A stretch of DNA of 64,000 bases. Origin: Sulfuracidifex tepidarius. Its GTDB lineage: Archaea > Thermoproteota > Thermoprotei_A > Sulfolobales > Sulfolobaceae. Every line of letters begins with the position of its first letter. The stretch's first letter is position 1. The stretch spans positions 2,246,875-2,310,874 of the forward strand of contig NZ_AP018929.1 in the NCBI RefSeq assembly GCF_008326425.1, in the 5' to 3' direction. A model generated the notes under the pieces. It was not told the origin of the DNA and ran no database searches. It saw only the letters and a list, made by a program, of their open reading frames with translations. Shown here in pieces: positions 25,202 to 34,302 of this stretch. Made by a program: the position numbers and the translations under genes.

Positions 25202-26158
25202 CTATACCATCATAGTCCTAAGCAAGGTAGGTGTAAAGTCCTCATAATAAACAGCGTCAGGGTAGCCCTCTTTTATCATCCTTTCCTTTAACTCTGTAAA
25301 TTCTCTCCTGTTATTGTAATAGCATATGAAGCTTAGAAAGTTTGTGTAGTAATCAGTGTACGTTAGATATCTTTCCCCCAGAACTCTCTTCATCTCCCTG
25401 ATCTTTTCCCGTCTGTTATTTCCCTTCACCTTACTCTGATCTATGGAGACGATGAAAAGTGTAGAACCTTCTATGTTACTAGACTGAAAGAAGGGCTCCA
25501 GAAGAAAGGCTTTAGACCTAGTGAAGGCATCTAGGATTCTCCTTATTTTCCTGTAAGTTTCTGACGTATATTTGAGGAACACTTTCCTTGACATGTCCTT
25601 GATTGAAACAAACGGATCATGAATTAGCTCTCTCAATAGCATCCTCTCCACGGACCCAGGGATCTTCAATGCTTCTATTACATGCTTGTCCTCTTCTTGT
25701 AATTCAACCTCTACCCCGAATTGTTCCATAGGTTCCATGAAAGTCACATCCAAATAGCTGCCCTTTATTTTTTTCAAATAGTTGTCCAGCTCTCCGTCGT
25801 CACGGTAAACTATCCCCATGCTTCCTACGTTTACGTCAAGGGGGTCTTTCCTTAAAATCGTGAACTCGTCCAAGTAGCTGGGAGGAGCTTCAGTTATGTC
25901 ATTCATCATTCTCGTCATGATGACGTGTGGAGTTCGAAAGATGACTTTAGCCTTCTTAAGACCTATGTAGTTATAGTTTGGAATCAAATAGATATTGAAA
26001 CCTATCCTCTTCAAATCGTCCAGACTTCTCTTCACTATGAAGAACGAAGTCTTCAGCTCTCTGGCGATTCGAAGGGCTGTGGGGAGCTGAAAGTACTTGT
26101 CCTCGTCAGTAGGAAACTTCAACGCTCTTATCACGTCTCTTGTGATGCAATCGATCAT
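25202..26158 (-). CDS. predicted HTH transcriptional regulator, 318 residues
   Basis: The N-terminal part (residues 15-60) reads like a winged helix: LPTALRIARELKTSFFIVKRSLDDLKRIG. A second possible HTH follows at about 165-215 (EDKHVIEALKIPG..., MSRKVFLKYTSETYRKIRRI). Between and after them lie alternating alpha/beta segments that could be ligand domains. A duplicated HTH-plus-sensor layout is seen in some archaeal regulators, but I do not recognise the exact family. A TATA-like TTCTATAAATAG lies just upstream. It sits at the end of the degradation region and could control it; that is inference. Confidence 0.5.
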   Translation of the reverse strand: MIDCITRDVIRALKFPTDEDKYFQLPTALRIARELKTSFFIVKRSLDDLKRIGFNIYLIPNYNYIGLKKAKVIFRTPHVIMTRMMNDITEAPPSYLDEFTILRKDPLDVNVGSMGIVYRDDGELDNYLKKIKGSYLDVTFMEPMEQFGVEVELQEEDKHVIEALKIPGSVERMLLRELIHDPFVSIKDMSRKVFLKYTSETYRKIRRILDAFTRSKAFLLEPFFQSSNIEGSTLFIVSIDQSKVKGNNRREKIREMKRVLGERYLTYTDYYTNFLSFICYYNNRREFTELKERMIKEGYPDAVYYEDFTPTLLRTMMV

Positions 26159-26619
26159 GGATGATTATCTATCTATTTATAGAAAGATTAATATAGATTT
26201 CGTCTATTCCATAATCTTTTAAAGGGAGTTCGTTCTACGAAACTGATGTGTAGTCTTTCCCCTCTTTCTAATCCTCTCTTTTTATAGAATATTAAAGACA
26301 TAACGTTTGTAGAGAAACCAGATGTTCTCATTCTGATGCAAGATGTCTGAAAATATTATATATTTAAATATAAATTGATCAAGTAATTTCGTATTGTACT
26401 TAATATATTTGGTCCATCTATGATTTTTATGTAATTAGAGTTCACTGCCTCATAAGCAAAAACATTCATAATAATCCTATCTAAATAGAAGTTGTTTTTA
26501 TAATTTTTGATCTATGTTTAAAATAGCTAGATCGTCCCAAGCTCATTAATGGTTTGGCTAATTTCTCTATCAAAAGAAATTTAGCGAGGCAAACTCATTG
26601 ACTTAAATGCTTGTTATCA
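26159..26619. other. AT-rich intergenic region
   Basis: About 460 bases of AT-rich sequence with no coding frame. It contains the regulator promoter near 26170-26190. The rest shows nothing recognisable until the IS200/IS605-like end at 26620. Confidence 0.4.
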
Positions 26620-26808
<189 letters not shown>

Positions 26809-26952
26809 ATTTAGATATCATATTTCATGATTACTCAAGGGAGTTAACCGGTTTTTAGAGAACAAATTTATTTCAGAAAGAACTCTCTTATGTAGTTTCA
26901 ATGATTACAGACAGCTAAACTAATATTTCAGATGCTGTATAAATTTGATGTA

Positions 26953-27774
26953 ATGCTACTTAACGTGAATCACTTATGGAAGAAGTACAAGAACTTCGTT
27001 GCTAACGAAGATGTGACCCTCCATGTAGATGAGGGAGAGATAGTAGCTCTCCTTGGACCGAACGGTGCGGGAAAGACCACGTTGGTGAAGCAAGTATACG
27101 GTGAGCTCTACCCTACTAAGGGGGAGATTGAGGTACTCGGTGGTAAGCCTTGGGAAGGAAAGATCAAGAGAAAAATGGGCGTCATACCCCAGGAATGTGT
27201 GCCGTACGGCGATCTCACAGTAGAGGACAATCTATACTACATAGCTAGAATCAAGGGATTGGACAGGAACACAGCTCAGAGGAACGTCCAAGATATCATG
27301 GAAAAGCTGGATCTCTCGAAAAGGAAGAAAGTTATGACAAGGGACCTCTCAGGAGGACTAAAGAGAAGACTACTGATAGGAATGGCACTGGTCAATTCTC
27401 CTTCCCTCATCATTCTAGATGAACCTACCACTGGTCTGGATCCTGAGGCTAGAAGGGACGTATGGAACTTGCTGCTTTCATTGAAGGAACAAGGTAAGGG
27501 AATGTTGCTCACTACGCATTACTTGGATGAGGCAGAACGTTTAGCAGATAGAATATATTTTCTAAATAGAAAAGTGATATCTGAGGGAACTCCTTCCCAG
27601 ATAAAGGAGAAGTTCTCAGCTTATTACGAGGTAATAGACTACTCCACGGGAAAGACTTATTACGTTAAGGAGGACGAAATAAAGGATTTCGTGGCCAAGC
27701 TAAACGGCAGATTTGAGGTTAGGCTTCCTTCTCTGGAGGAGATATACTTGAAGGTGATCAACAACGATTCGTGA
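26953..27774 (+). CDS. ABC transporter ATP-binding protein (ABC-2 exporter type)
   Basis: A 273-residue nucleotide-binding subunit. Walker A is LLGPNGAGKTTLVKQ (about residues 39-53), the Q-loop is in GVIPQECVPYGDLTVEDNL, the signature is DLSGGLKRRLLIGMAL, Walker B with Glu is SLIILDEPTTGLDPEAR, and the switch His is in LLTTHYLDEAERL. This pattern matches DrrA/CcmA-type exporters. A longer start at 26932 is possible, but MLLNVNHLWKKYKNF is the normal domain opening. It is followed 19 bases later by the permease gene, with which it forms a complete small exporter. The cargo is unknown. Confidence 0.95.
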   Translation: MLLNVNHLWKKYKNFVANEDVTLHVDEGEIVALLGPNGAGKTTLVKQVYGELYPTKGEIEVLGGKPWEGKIKRKMGVIPQECVPYGDLTVEDNLYYIARIKGLDRNTAQRNVQDIMEKLDLSKRKKVMTRDLSGGLKRRLLIGMALVNSPSLIILDEPTTGLDPEARRDVWNLLLSLKEQGKGMLLTTHYLDEAERLADRIYFLNRKVISEGTPSQIKEKFSAYYEVIDYSTGKTYYVKEDEIKDFVAKLNGRFEVRLPSLEEIYLKVINNDS

Positions 27775-27793
27775 GTTCTTTAACCTCTTGATA

Positions 27794-28474
27794 ATGGGGT
27801 TCAAGACCATTAAGGCTTACCTGCCCAGCTTTCTGTTCTTCTCAATATTCTTCCCCATAGGGCTCCTAACTCTGTTCGGCTCAATATCGTCCGGGGACTA
27901 TTCACCCTTCGTGATCTCCGGGACGTTAACCTTCTACATCTCTCTTGGGACTATCACTAGTGTAGCTCAAACTTTAGCTAGCGAAAGACAAAGCGGAAGA
28001 ATTTCCCTCATGATAGCGTCTGGTATACCGAGGGAACTATACATAGTGAGCATAATGCTCACCAACGGTCTTTCAACTCTTTTAGTTGTTCCGATCATAG
28101 TGTTCATAGGTGAGGTATTTCTTCACGTCTACGTAGAGTCTATTCCCTCTTTAGTACTGACTTTAGCCCTCTCAGCTTTCATGGGATCAATGTTGGGTAC
28201 TGACCTTGGCTTCGCTTTCAAGAACGTGTATGCTGTGAACCAATATTCCTCCATAATTACGTTCGTTCTCTCCTTCTTCGCACCTGTCTATTATCCTCCT
28301 TCTGCTGTCTCGTTGCCTTTCAGGTACCTAACTTACTTAGAACCAACAACTTACGTATCTCAAGCTATCTTTTCGTCCTACTCGGGGGAATTAATAACTT
28401 CGCTTGAGTGGTGTGCAGGAATCATAGTATACTCTATTATATTCATGATCATAAGTAGGATAATACTCAGATAG
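27794..28474 (+). CDS. ABC-2 type permease
   Basis: A 226-residue membrane protein with six hydrophobic segments and the ABC-2 features: the conserved ASERQSGRISLMIASGIPRE loop between TM2 and TM3 (the 'R..Gtle.ll..p.s' stretch) and a late FFAPVYYPPSAVSLPFRYLTYLEPTTY. It partners the ATPase just upstream in export. TTG 27788 is also in frame; ATG 27794 is chosen. Loss of a large outer domain is normal for the DrrB class. Downstream lies an IS200/IS605 relic. Confidence 0.9.
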   Translation: MGFKTIKAYLPSFLFFSIFFPIGLLTLFGSISSGDYSPFVISGTLTFYISLGTITSVAQTLASERQSGRISLMIASGIPRELYIVSIMLTNGLSTLLVVPIIVFIGEVFLHVYVESIPSLVLTLALSAFMGSMLGTDLGFAFKNVYAVNQYSSIITFVLSFFAPVYYPPSAVSLPFRYLTYLEPTTYVSQAIFSSYSGELITSLEWCAGIIVYSIIFMIISRIILR

Positions 28475-29065
28475 AGTCGTGAAATGATAGAGAATCTTTA
28501 GATTTTCTAAATGAAACTAAAAAGCAGGTCTCCTTATCTTAGGGGTTCAAAGAGGGCGGAAGACCGCCATCCTTGAAAATGGAGATAGACACCCCCCTTG
28601 TAGCAAAGGATAAAATACAAAAGTGCAATATATGTCTCAATAACAGTCACACACGGGGCAAGCGTCACCAGAGGCCTCTAACCGAGGGTCTCATGCACGT
28701 CTCTGCTCCAACGGTCTTTTGGACACGTGGGATGTCCGCTCAAGGCCAGGGCCTAGACGAATCGCAGTGCATAGCTCCCCCTACCCCTGGGAAGGTAGAG
28801 CTAGGAGGCAGGAAGCCCCGTCCGTGAGTGCAGGCTATTTCACTTGACGAAGACCTTCCAGTCTAGGGCTGTTTAGGGAAAGACCAGTTAAGGCTGCCAG
28901 AATGAAAGCATAAATAGAACTCTTTCAGTTATATTGATATCCTTCTTAACTTCCATGAAAATGGACGGTAAATTAAATATATGGGTTGGAGAAAAACTAT
29001 TAACATATATCTTGTTGAAATAAGTTGTAATTTAAGCCGATCTAAAACGGAGGAATCATCGTCCC
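28475..29065. other. region with IS200/IS605-like relic
   Basis: Between the permease and the convergent AIM24 gene. The part 28536-28830 is GC-rich and mobile-element-like (listed separately); the part 28870-29050 is AT-rich with no coding frame. Confidence 0.45.
28536..28830 (+). mobile_element. probable tnpB C-terminal remnant and IS200/IS605 right end
   Basis: It begins with a hairpin-like GGGCGGAAGACCGCC. The open frame 28573-28827 is GC-rich, with a CNIC that may be a worn zinc-finger half, and ends VELGGRKPRP with the DNA GGAAGCCCCGTCCGTGA. This is similar to the palindromic Cys-less tails that follow tnpB genes in Sulfolobales. No catalytic RuvC motif is left. The call is based on style of sequence and the presence of other such relics nearby. 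Confidence 0.4.
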
Positions 29066-29737
29066 TCAAACTTTGAGTACCTTGAGCAGGGACGCTGCCA
29101 ACTGGAGTCTAGACACTGCGTGCATGAACACTCTCCCAGGTCCCTTGATGTTTACGAAGAACAGTCCTTCACCCTCTAGACCTGATAGGATCATGGTCTT
29201 GAGACCACCTACCCTCGTTATTCCGTATTGCATTCCTTCGTCGAACGCTAAGAGATGCGAAGCCTCTATCTGAACTTCCTGTCCTTCCGCCAAGTTAAGC
29301 TGTACTAAACCGCCTATTGCGTGCAACCATACCATGCCAATCCCGGAGAACCTGGCCATGAATAAACCCTCGCCTCCTAGGATCCCTGCTGAGAGCCTTG
29401 CTAGAGAAGCTCCGTATTCCACGCTCTCCTCGGCTGCTAAAAACGATGTATGTTCAACTAGTATTGAGTTATTATTTAGTTCGAGAGGAATGATTTTTCC
29501 TGGCATGAAACCTGACATTGTAGACACTCCTGGACCTTCAAGCTCTGCTACAAAGAAGTCGCTTCCCGTCAGAGACCTACTTATTGATTTCAATATTCCT
29601 CCTTTTGCTTTCATATCGAGCTTAACCGAGACGTCCTTGTAAACTACATGGCCTGGCTCAGCGTAAATCTTATCACCTCCTTGTAAATTCAGTATAAGTA
29701 CTTGCATATCGTTTCCGCTGATAGTATAGTTTATCAT
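29066..29737 (-). CDS. AIM24-family protein (TIGR00266 type)
   Basis: A 223-residue beta-rich protein. It opens with MINYTISGNDMQVLILNLQG and an 'aepG.vvy' segment (KIYAEPGHVVYKDVSV), continues with GSDFFVAELEGPG and FLAAEESVEY, and repeats the module GEGLFMARFSGIGMVWLHAIGG / GEGLFFVNIKGPGRVFMHAVSR. That repeated beta-helix-like layout is characteristic of the AIM24/DUF124 family. Its biochemical role is unsettled. A TATA-like element lies near 29757-29766. It is convergent with the relic region downstream. Confidence 0.88.
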   Translation of the reverse strand: MINYTISGNDMQVLILNLQGGDKIYAEPGHVVYKDVSVKLDMKAKGGILKSISRSLTGSDFFVAELEGPGVSTMSGFMPGKIIPLELNNNSILVEHTSFLAAEESVEYGASLARLSAGILGGEGLFMARFSGIGMVWLHAIGGLVQLNLAEGQEVQIEASHLLAFDEGMQYGITRVGGLKTMILSGLEGEGLFFVNIKGPGRVFMHAVSRLQLAASLLKVLKV

Positions 29738-29766
29738 AATAGATAATTAGAAAAGATAAATTTAAA

Positions 29767-30263
29767 TCCTATGTCTATGAAATTGTGATCTAAGGCTATT
29801 AGGCTAGTGTTAAAGTGAATCTACTTTCCTATATACAATAGAAAGTCCACGTAATGGAATTAAATAGGTTACGTCTTTGTAGTTCCTTACAGACGGTCAG
29901 ATTTCTTATTTATTAAACTATAACTTAAATTATTCCAATGAAAGATCTTCCTTCTCTCAGCTATACTCAGTCAGACCTTAAAAGACAAGATCTATATTTC
30001 AGATCTGTACTATCTTGAGACCTCAACGTTCGCCGTAAAGAGTTACTTCGATGTTTAAATGAGCTAATGGTCTAACACCAAGCGTGAGGTAGCGCTGTGA
30101 GCCTTGAACGTCGACGCAGAATGTTTCTTGCCCTTTAACGCCTGATGAAGTATAAAGCCGAGATAAAACACGTTTAATACAGATTTAATTTCGTCAGTAT
30201 TAGACACATTAAATGGATGAAAGATTTTAAACTTTTTCTATTAGTGAGACTGAATATGTTCAA
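29767..30263. other. spacer with a possible worn mobile-gene fragment
   Basis: Mostly AT-rich. A GC-richer patch at about 30015-30165 (with AACGTTCGCCGTAAAGAG and TTGAACGTCGACGCAG) looks like former coding DNA in broken frames, perhaps another tnpB tail (one frame gives DLNVRRKELL). No complete gene is present. Confidence 0.3.
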
Positions 30264-30296
30264 TACTTTTAATAATCACTCGAAATAACTTAGACC

Positions 30297-30926
30297 ATGT
30301 TAAAGCCTATATTCAATTCCTTCGGAGGAGGAAGACCGACTTACATGAAGTCTTTAGATCTTCTGATATCTAATTTAGTTCTCTTTGTGCCTTCATTCGT
30401 CTATTTAATTATAACGATAATAGTTCCCGTAATTATAGGAGTGCCGGCTTTCCTAATATCTCCGTCAGTAGGGCTATTGGCGTTGTTCATCGAAAGCATA
30501 ATTCTAGGAGCTGCCCTTGCTGTCACGTTATTAGTTACTCAAAACATGGTAAGCTCATCCATGAACGGAGTATCTCCTTCCTTGGACAGTTCCTTTAACT
30601 CAGCTATAGGAGGAGCTAAAGCCTCTGGGGTCCTAGTAGCGATCGTGGGAGCATACGTTATTGACTATCTCCTAGACTTCGCCGGTGTCGGTGTTTTAGG
30701 ATCCCTAATACTCCTGATAGTCGTGATCCTTGTGATCCCTTCATTGTCAGTTAACGGTTCATTCGATGTAGTCCTCAAAGGAGGATATGAGAAAATAAGG
30801 TCGGTGTACTTGAGGGATCCTCTCTTGGCCCTGATATTGGTAGTCTCATCAGCCCTGATACTAGTACCAATATTAAATGTATTCTTTATCCCTTATGCCA
30901 TAGTCTTAGCAAATATGTCAAGCTAA
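30297..30926 (+). CDS. integral membrane protein, 209 residues
   Basis: Five to six hydrophobic segments separated by short loops, with a polar loop containing MNGVSPSLDSSFNSAIGGAK in the middle and KGGYEKIRSVYLRDPLLAL near the end. The opening MLKPIFNSFGGGRPTYMKSL is cytosolic. The glycine/serine-rich central loop and the repeated half-structure recall DUF4013-like archaeal proteins, but this assignment is weak. CTTTTAATA upstream at about 30264-30272 suits a leaderless ATG 30297. Function unknown. Confidence 0.6.
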   Translation: MLKPIFNSFGGGRPTYMKSLDLLISNLVLFVPSFVYLIITIIVPVIIGVPAFLISPSVGLLALFIESIILGAALAVTLLVTQNMVSSSMNGVSPSLDSSFNSAIGGAKASGVLVAIVGAYVIDYLLDFAGVGVLGSLILLIVVILVIPSLSVNGSFDVVLKGGYEKIRSVYLRDPLLALILVVSSALILVPILNVFFIPYAIVLANMSS

Positions 30927-31124
30927 TCTACACGTTTTAGCTTTTCCCGAACTTTAAGATAGAATATGTAATCCTTTTGTATATCGGGAGTAAGCAGATA
31001 AACTCGTATAATAGATAAGGCTAACGTGAAATCTCTTTAAGGGAAAGATCTGTAGATCAAGTTTCTTTCTTCATCACCTCAAGTGTTTACACGTGGCGTA
31101 ACTTATGCTTACTTTTAGCCACTT
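30927..31124. other. AT-rich spacer before tnpB remnants
   Basis: No coding frame. It contains the end of the membrane-protein transcript and leads into the remnant at 31125. Confidence 0.35.
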
Positions 31125-31385
31125 CTAATTCCGCCACGGCACACCTCTTAAGGGATCATAGACGGTCACCCTCAACTCATTGGCACTAGTCGAGGGAAAC
31201 ACAACTACCCTCCCATCCACCCTTCTCATAATGTTTAGAGGTGCAATTGAGTCCCTCTCTAATAAAACATCCCCACCGTCTAAATATCTTAGCATTCACT
31301 TTAACTACTTTAATACCCATACCCTCGTGAGCAGTGCCCGTCACCAGGTAGGAGTTAAAAATCTTGATAACCTTCTCGACGACTT
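31125..31385 (-). pseudogene. C-terminal remnant of a second tnpB-like gene
   Basis: Read on the minus strand, two overlapping frames give KVIKIFNSYLVTGTAHEGMG, then IKVVKVNAK, and after a shift YLDGGDVLLERDSIAPLNIM, ending RVTVYDPLRGVPWRN. The E-R-D-x-I-A-x-x-N-I string is the third RuvC motif of TnpB proteins. The zinc-finger part that should precede it is deleted, and the N-terminal two thirds are missing. It has the same orientation as the larger tnpB relic next door. Confidence 0.5.
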
Positions 31386-31434
31386 ACCTACCCTTCTTTA
31401 GCCCCTCACCGTTAAACGGGTTAATTGACGAAGT

Positions 31435-31460
31435 CTGACTTCCTCCCCGCCACGGCGAGG
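31435..31460 (-). repeat. IS200/IS605-type right-end hairpin
   Basis: The minus strand reads CCTCGCCGTGGCGGGGAGG followed by AAGTCAG, a short stem of CCTCGCC/GGCGGGG. It lies just behind the tnpB relic and matches the left edge of the unit at 26620-26649. Confidence 0.55.
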
Positions 31461-31467
31461 GTTCCCC

Positions 31468-32602
31468 TCATCGGTTCGTGTTTACATATCTCATTTGAGG
31501 GGCAGTCGAGAGGGTCAGAGAACCCCTCCTGTTGAGGTTCATGATTGCAATAACGTCACGGTCGTTCTCGTAACCGCAAGACGGAAAGCGGAAAAATACC
31601 TATGAGAGATCTCCTCCATCCTTTTCCTACTTTTAGGGCATGAAACGGAAGAGTAACTGGGATTCACGAATTCTACGACCGCCACGCTCCTTAGCTTGCC
31701 ACACTATCCAGTACTGCAAACGACGGTATTGCATTAGATATAACTTATCCCTAAACTCCTTAGATAATTTATCCACGTTCTTGATGAGGTTCCTGAGACT
31801 CTCTAACTTTATGACGTTGGCACCCATCATCCTTGCTATTTCAACTACCCACTTCCCCACTTTCCTAGCATCCTCCATTCTCTCAGCCTTTAGGTGGAAG
31901 GAGTGAGTCCTGTGGAGGATCCTCTTATTCTCCCTCCGCCTCTTTGATACTTCTGTAACCTCTCAGCTAAAGACTTGCAGTGATGAACTTCAAGCCTAGT
32001 TGGGATCCTAACGTAGCGTTTGTCATCTCTTCCTACGACTACCTCACCCATGTTAACATCAACAGCAACACTTTCCCTTGGTTCATCTCTCTCCAACGGT
32101 TTGTCAAAAACGACCTTGAGGAAAGCATTGTCTCCTTTAACTATTAGACGTGCTTCTTCATCTTCCAAATCATGTAGTCCTTGAGGTTCCTGGGATAACC
32201 CAGTGGTAGTTTTCACCAACACTCGCTATCCTAACAGTCATGTTATCGAAGTCCACGCTATAGCTCGCTCTAGGGTAGCCACACTGTAGGTTTGTACACT
32301 CTCGGGAAACGTCCTCTTCTCGGGTTGTTGTACCAACCCTTGTATATCGCGAGAGCATCTCTATAACAGTCCTCAGCAACCTTTGATGGTAGGTCGTATT
32401 CCTCTCTTAACTTCGTGTATAACTCCTCGTGGACTTTTCCTAACACTCCCTTCTCTTCCGGGTTCGGAACATTTTCCTTCAACCAAAATAACGAAAAACG
32501 TATTGCTTTCACGTAGTTGTTCACGAGGGCTAGGAGGGGTTCAGAGAGAGCGATCTTCATAGAAACAGTAGCTCTGATCGCTTTAACCCTCCCAGCCATC
32601 AA
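31468..32602 (-). pseudogene. tnpB: broken tnpB (IS200/IS605 OrfB), several frameshifts
   Basis: Four frame segments in order on the minus strand: 32602-32270 (N-terminal helical part), 32379-32170, 32222-31890 with the RuvC-I-like [19 protein letters not shown], and 31878-31633 with [20 protein letters not shown] and [20 protein letters not shown]. After another shift, [16 protein letters not shown] precedes a worn zinc finger in which the second Cys pair is lost, then [19 protein letters not shown] (RuvC-III). TnpB is an RNA-guided nuclease linked to single-strand transposition; this copy cannot make one. No tnpA is present. Confidence 0.85.
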
Positions 32603-32650
32603 TAGAATTTCGAAAAAAAACTAATATTTAAACAAAGGGGACTATCCATC

Positions 32651-32670
32651 CCCGCCTCAGAGAGGCGAGG
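32651..32670. repeat. hairpin resembling an IS200/IS605 end, 5' of the tnpB relic
   Basis: CCCGCCTCAGAGAGGCGAGG: stem GCCTC/GAGGC. It is flanked by AAAGCC and a GGGGGCGG run, like the other ends in this region. It may be the other border of the tnpB element or an independent end. Confidence 0.45.
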
Positions 32671-32891
32671 CTTTCCGCCCCCTTAACCCCTTTTTCTGTA
32701 AGGAAAAGTATTTAAAAAGTTACGTAAAAATATTACAGTCTATATACTTTTGTACATGGAAGTAGAAAGTCTTAATTCCTGTAATTGGTCACTGATTATT
32801 CTGAGCAAAACGTACTATGCACTGATATCGTTATATTTCAGAAACGTTGGACATCCATCTTTCCCTTTCGTTTCATTTCTCTCAAAAAAAT

Positions 32892-32898
32892 TTTATTA
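32892..32898 (+). promoter_or_regulatory. TATA-like element of the MHS transporter gene
   Basis: TTTATTA preceded by an A run; the centre is 26 bases before ATG 32921. Confidence 0.4.
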
Positions 32899-32920
32899 AA
32901 CTATGCTCCATCAAGTGTTC

Positions 32921-34141
32921 ATGGCTGAGAAGAGCAATTACATCGGGTCTTATCTATCCTGGATAATGGATTCCTACGACTTAGGAGCTGTCGTGATAAC
33001 GGCCAGCATATTGGAGAAGCTTTTCTACCCCTCTCTGGGGCTTCTCGGAGCAGTCCTACCTATAGTGTTCACAGTTGTGTCCAGACCTTTGGGAGGATTT
33101 GTCTTCGGTCTGTTATCCGATCTACGAGGTAGGAAGCTCACTCTGGTCATCACAGTGATAGGGTATTCCTTCACAATAGGAGCGACAGGGCTCCTTCCGA
33201 CGTATTATCAAATAGGAATCTTAGCCCCATTAGCCTTATCAGTCCTTAGAATAGTTCAAGGTATCTTCATAGGAGGAGATGTTTCTTCGAGCTTCACCCT
33301 TGCAATGGAGAGCTCTTTAAAGAGGAGGGGAATCCTCTCTGGGATCATGCAGTCAGGTACCCTTGTAGGTTTCGTCTTAGTTGACTTGCTTTTCACTAAG
33401 TTGGCTTCTGAGACCTTCTTCTTGAGTTACGGATGGAGGATCATATTCATTGTGGGTATCATACCTGCAGTGTTGGCTGCTGTGATCAGATCAAAGCTAT
33501 CCGAGTCAAAGGTCTTCATGGAGGAAAAGAGAGGTACTGAGAGAGAGGTGATTCAAGGTCTGAAACCGATCTTCCAGACTCTGGGTGTCATGATAGGGTT
33601 CTGGGTAATGATTTACGCTGGTCCTCAGTTCGTTCCAGTATTGCTTGGGACTGTCATGAAGTTACCTCCAGCTGAATACGGTTACTTGTCTCTCTTAATG
33701 AACCTAATAGGGATTCCTTCCATGCTGTTATCAGGTTTACTCTCCGACAGGATTGGAAGGAGAACTATGGGAATAGTTGGCTCTCTCGCATCTCTCGCAG
33801 TTGCATCCCTATTTTACATTGGCGCTATGGAGGGACTTCCTCTGTTGAGCCTAATACTTATATTCGGGTTCGGGATAAACTTGCCTTCGGCAATATCACC
33901 GGCTTATCTAGCCGAAAGGTTCAGGACTTTGAGCAGGGCTACTGGAGTCGGATTCTCTTATAATGGTGCTTTCCTGATAGCAGGGTTTTCGTCGATCTAT
34001 ATCTCTCTGTTTTCCAGGGTGACTTCTCCTTACGTAGGGGCTTTAATTGTAGTAGGTATAGGAGCAATAATTTCCACCGTATCCCTGATGATGGGGCCTG
34101 AGACGTTGAGAATGTCTGAACTGAAAGTAGATAGCCAATAG
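32921..34141 (+). CDS. MFS transporter, MHS (metabolite:H+ symporter) type
   Basis: A 406-residue, 12-TM protein. Loop 2-3 is [17 protein letters not shown] (G-x-L-x-D-x-x-G-R-K) and loop 8-9 is [16 protein letters not shown]. Near TM1, [16 protein letters not shown] is the MHS-type 'D.yD' stretch, and [21 protein letters not shown] in TM4-5 matches the R-x-x-Q-G-x-x-x-G-G-E pattern with Asp in place of Glu. Likely cargo is a small carboxylate or amino acid. ATG 32903 is also possible, but TTTATTA at 32892-32898 is 26 bases before ATG 32921. Single gene. Confidence 0.88.
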   Translation: MAEKSNYIGSYLSWIMDSYDLGAVVITASILEKLFYPSLGLLGAVLPIVFTVVSRPLGGFVFGLLSDLRGRKLTLVITVIGYSFTIGATGLLPTYYQIGILAPLALSVLRIVQGIFIGGDVSSSFTLAMESSLKRRGILSGIMQSGTLVGFVLVDLLFTKLASETFFLSYGWRIIFIVGIIPAVLAAVIRSKLSESKVFMEEKRGTEREVIQGLKPIFQTLGVMIGFWVMIYAGPQFVPVLLGTVMKLPPAEYGYLSLLMNLIGIPSMLLSGLLSDRIGRRTMGIVGSLASLAVASLFYIGAMEGLPLLSLILIFGFGINLPSAISPAYLAERFRTLSRATGVGFSYNGAFLIAGFSSIYISLFSRVTSPYVGALIVVGIGAIISTVSLMMGPETLRMSELKVDSQ

Positions 34142-34302
34142 ACTGAGGTTAGTTATCAATTCCTTTTTTCTTTTTGTTTCTCCATAATACATAAGGAATT
34201 ATTTTTCACTCTCCTTCCTCATTTCTATTCCTCAATTGGTGAATAGCTCAATTATGCTTCTAAAAAAACTTCTTTGGATTAAAGTTTAAACTACAATTTT
34301 CA

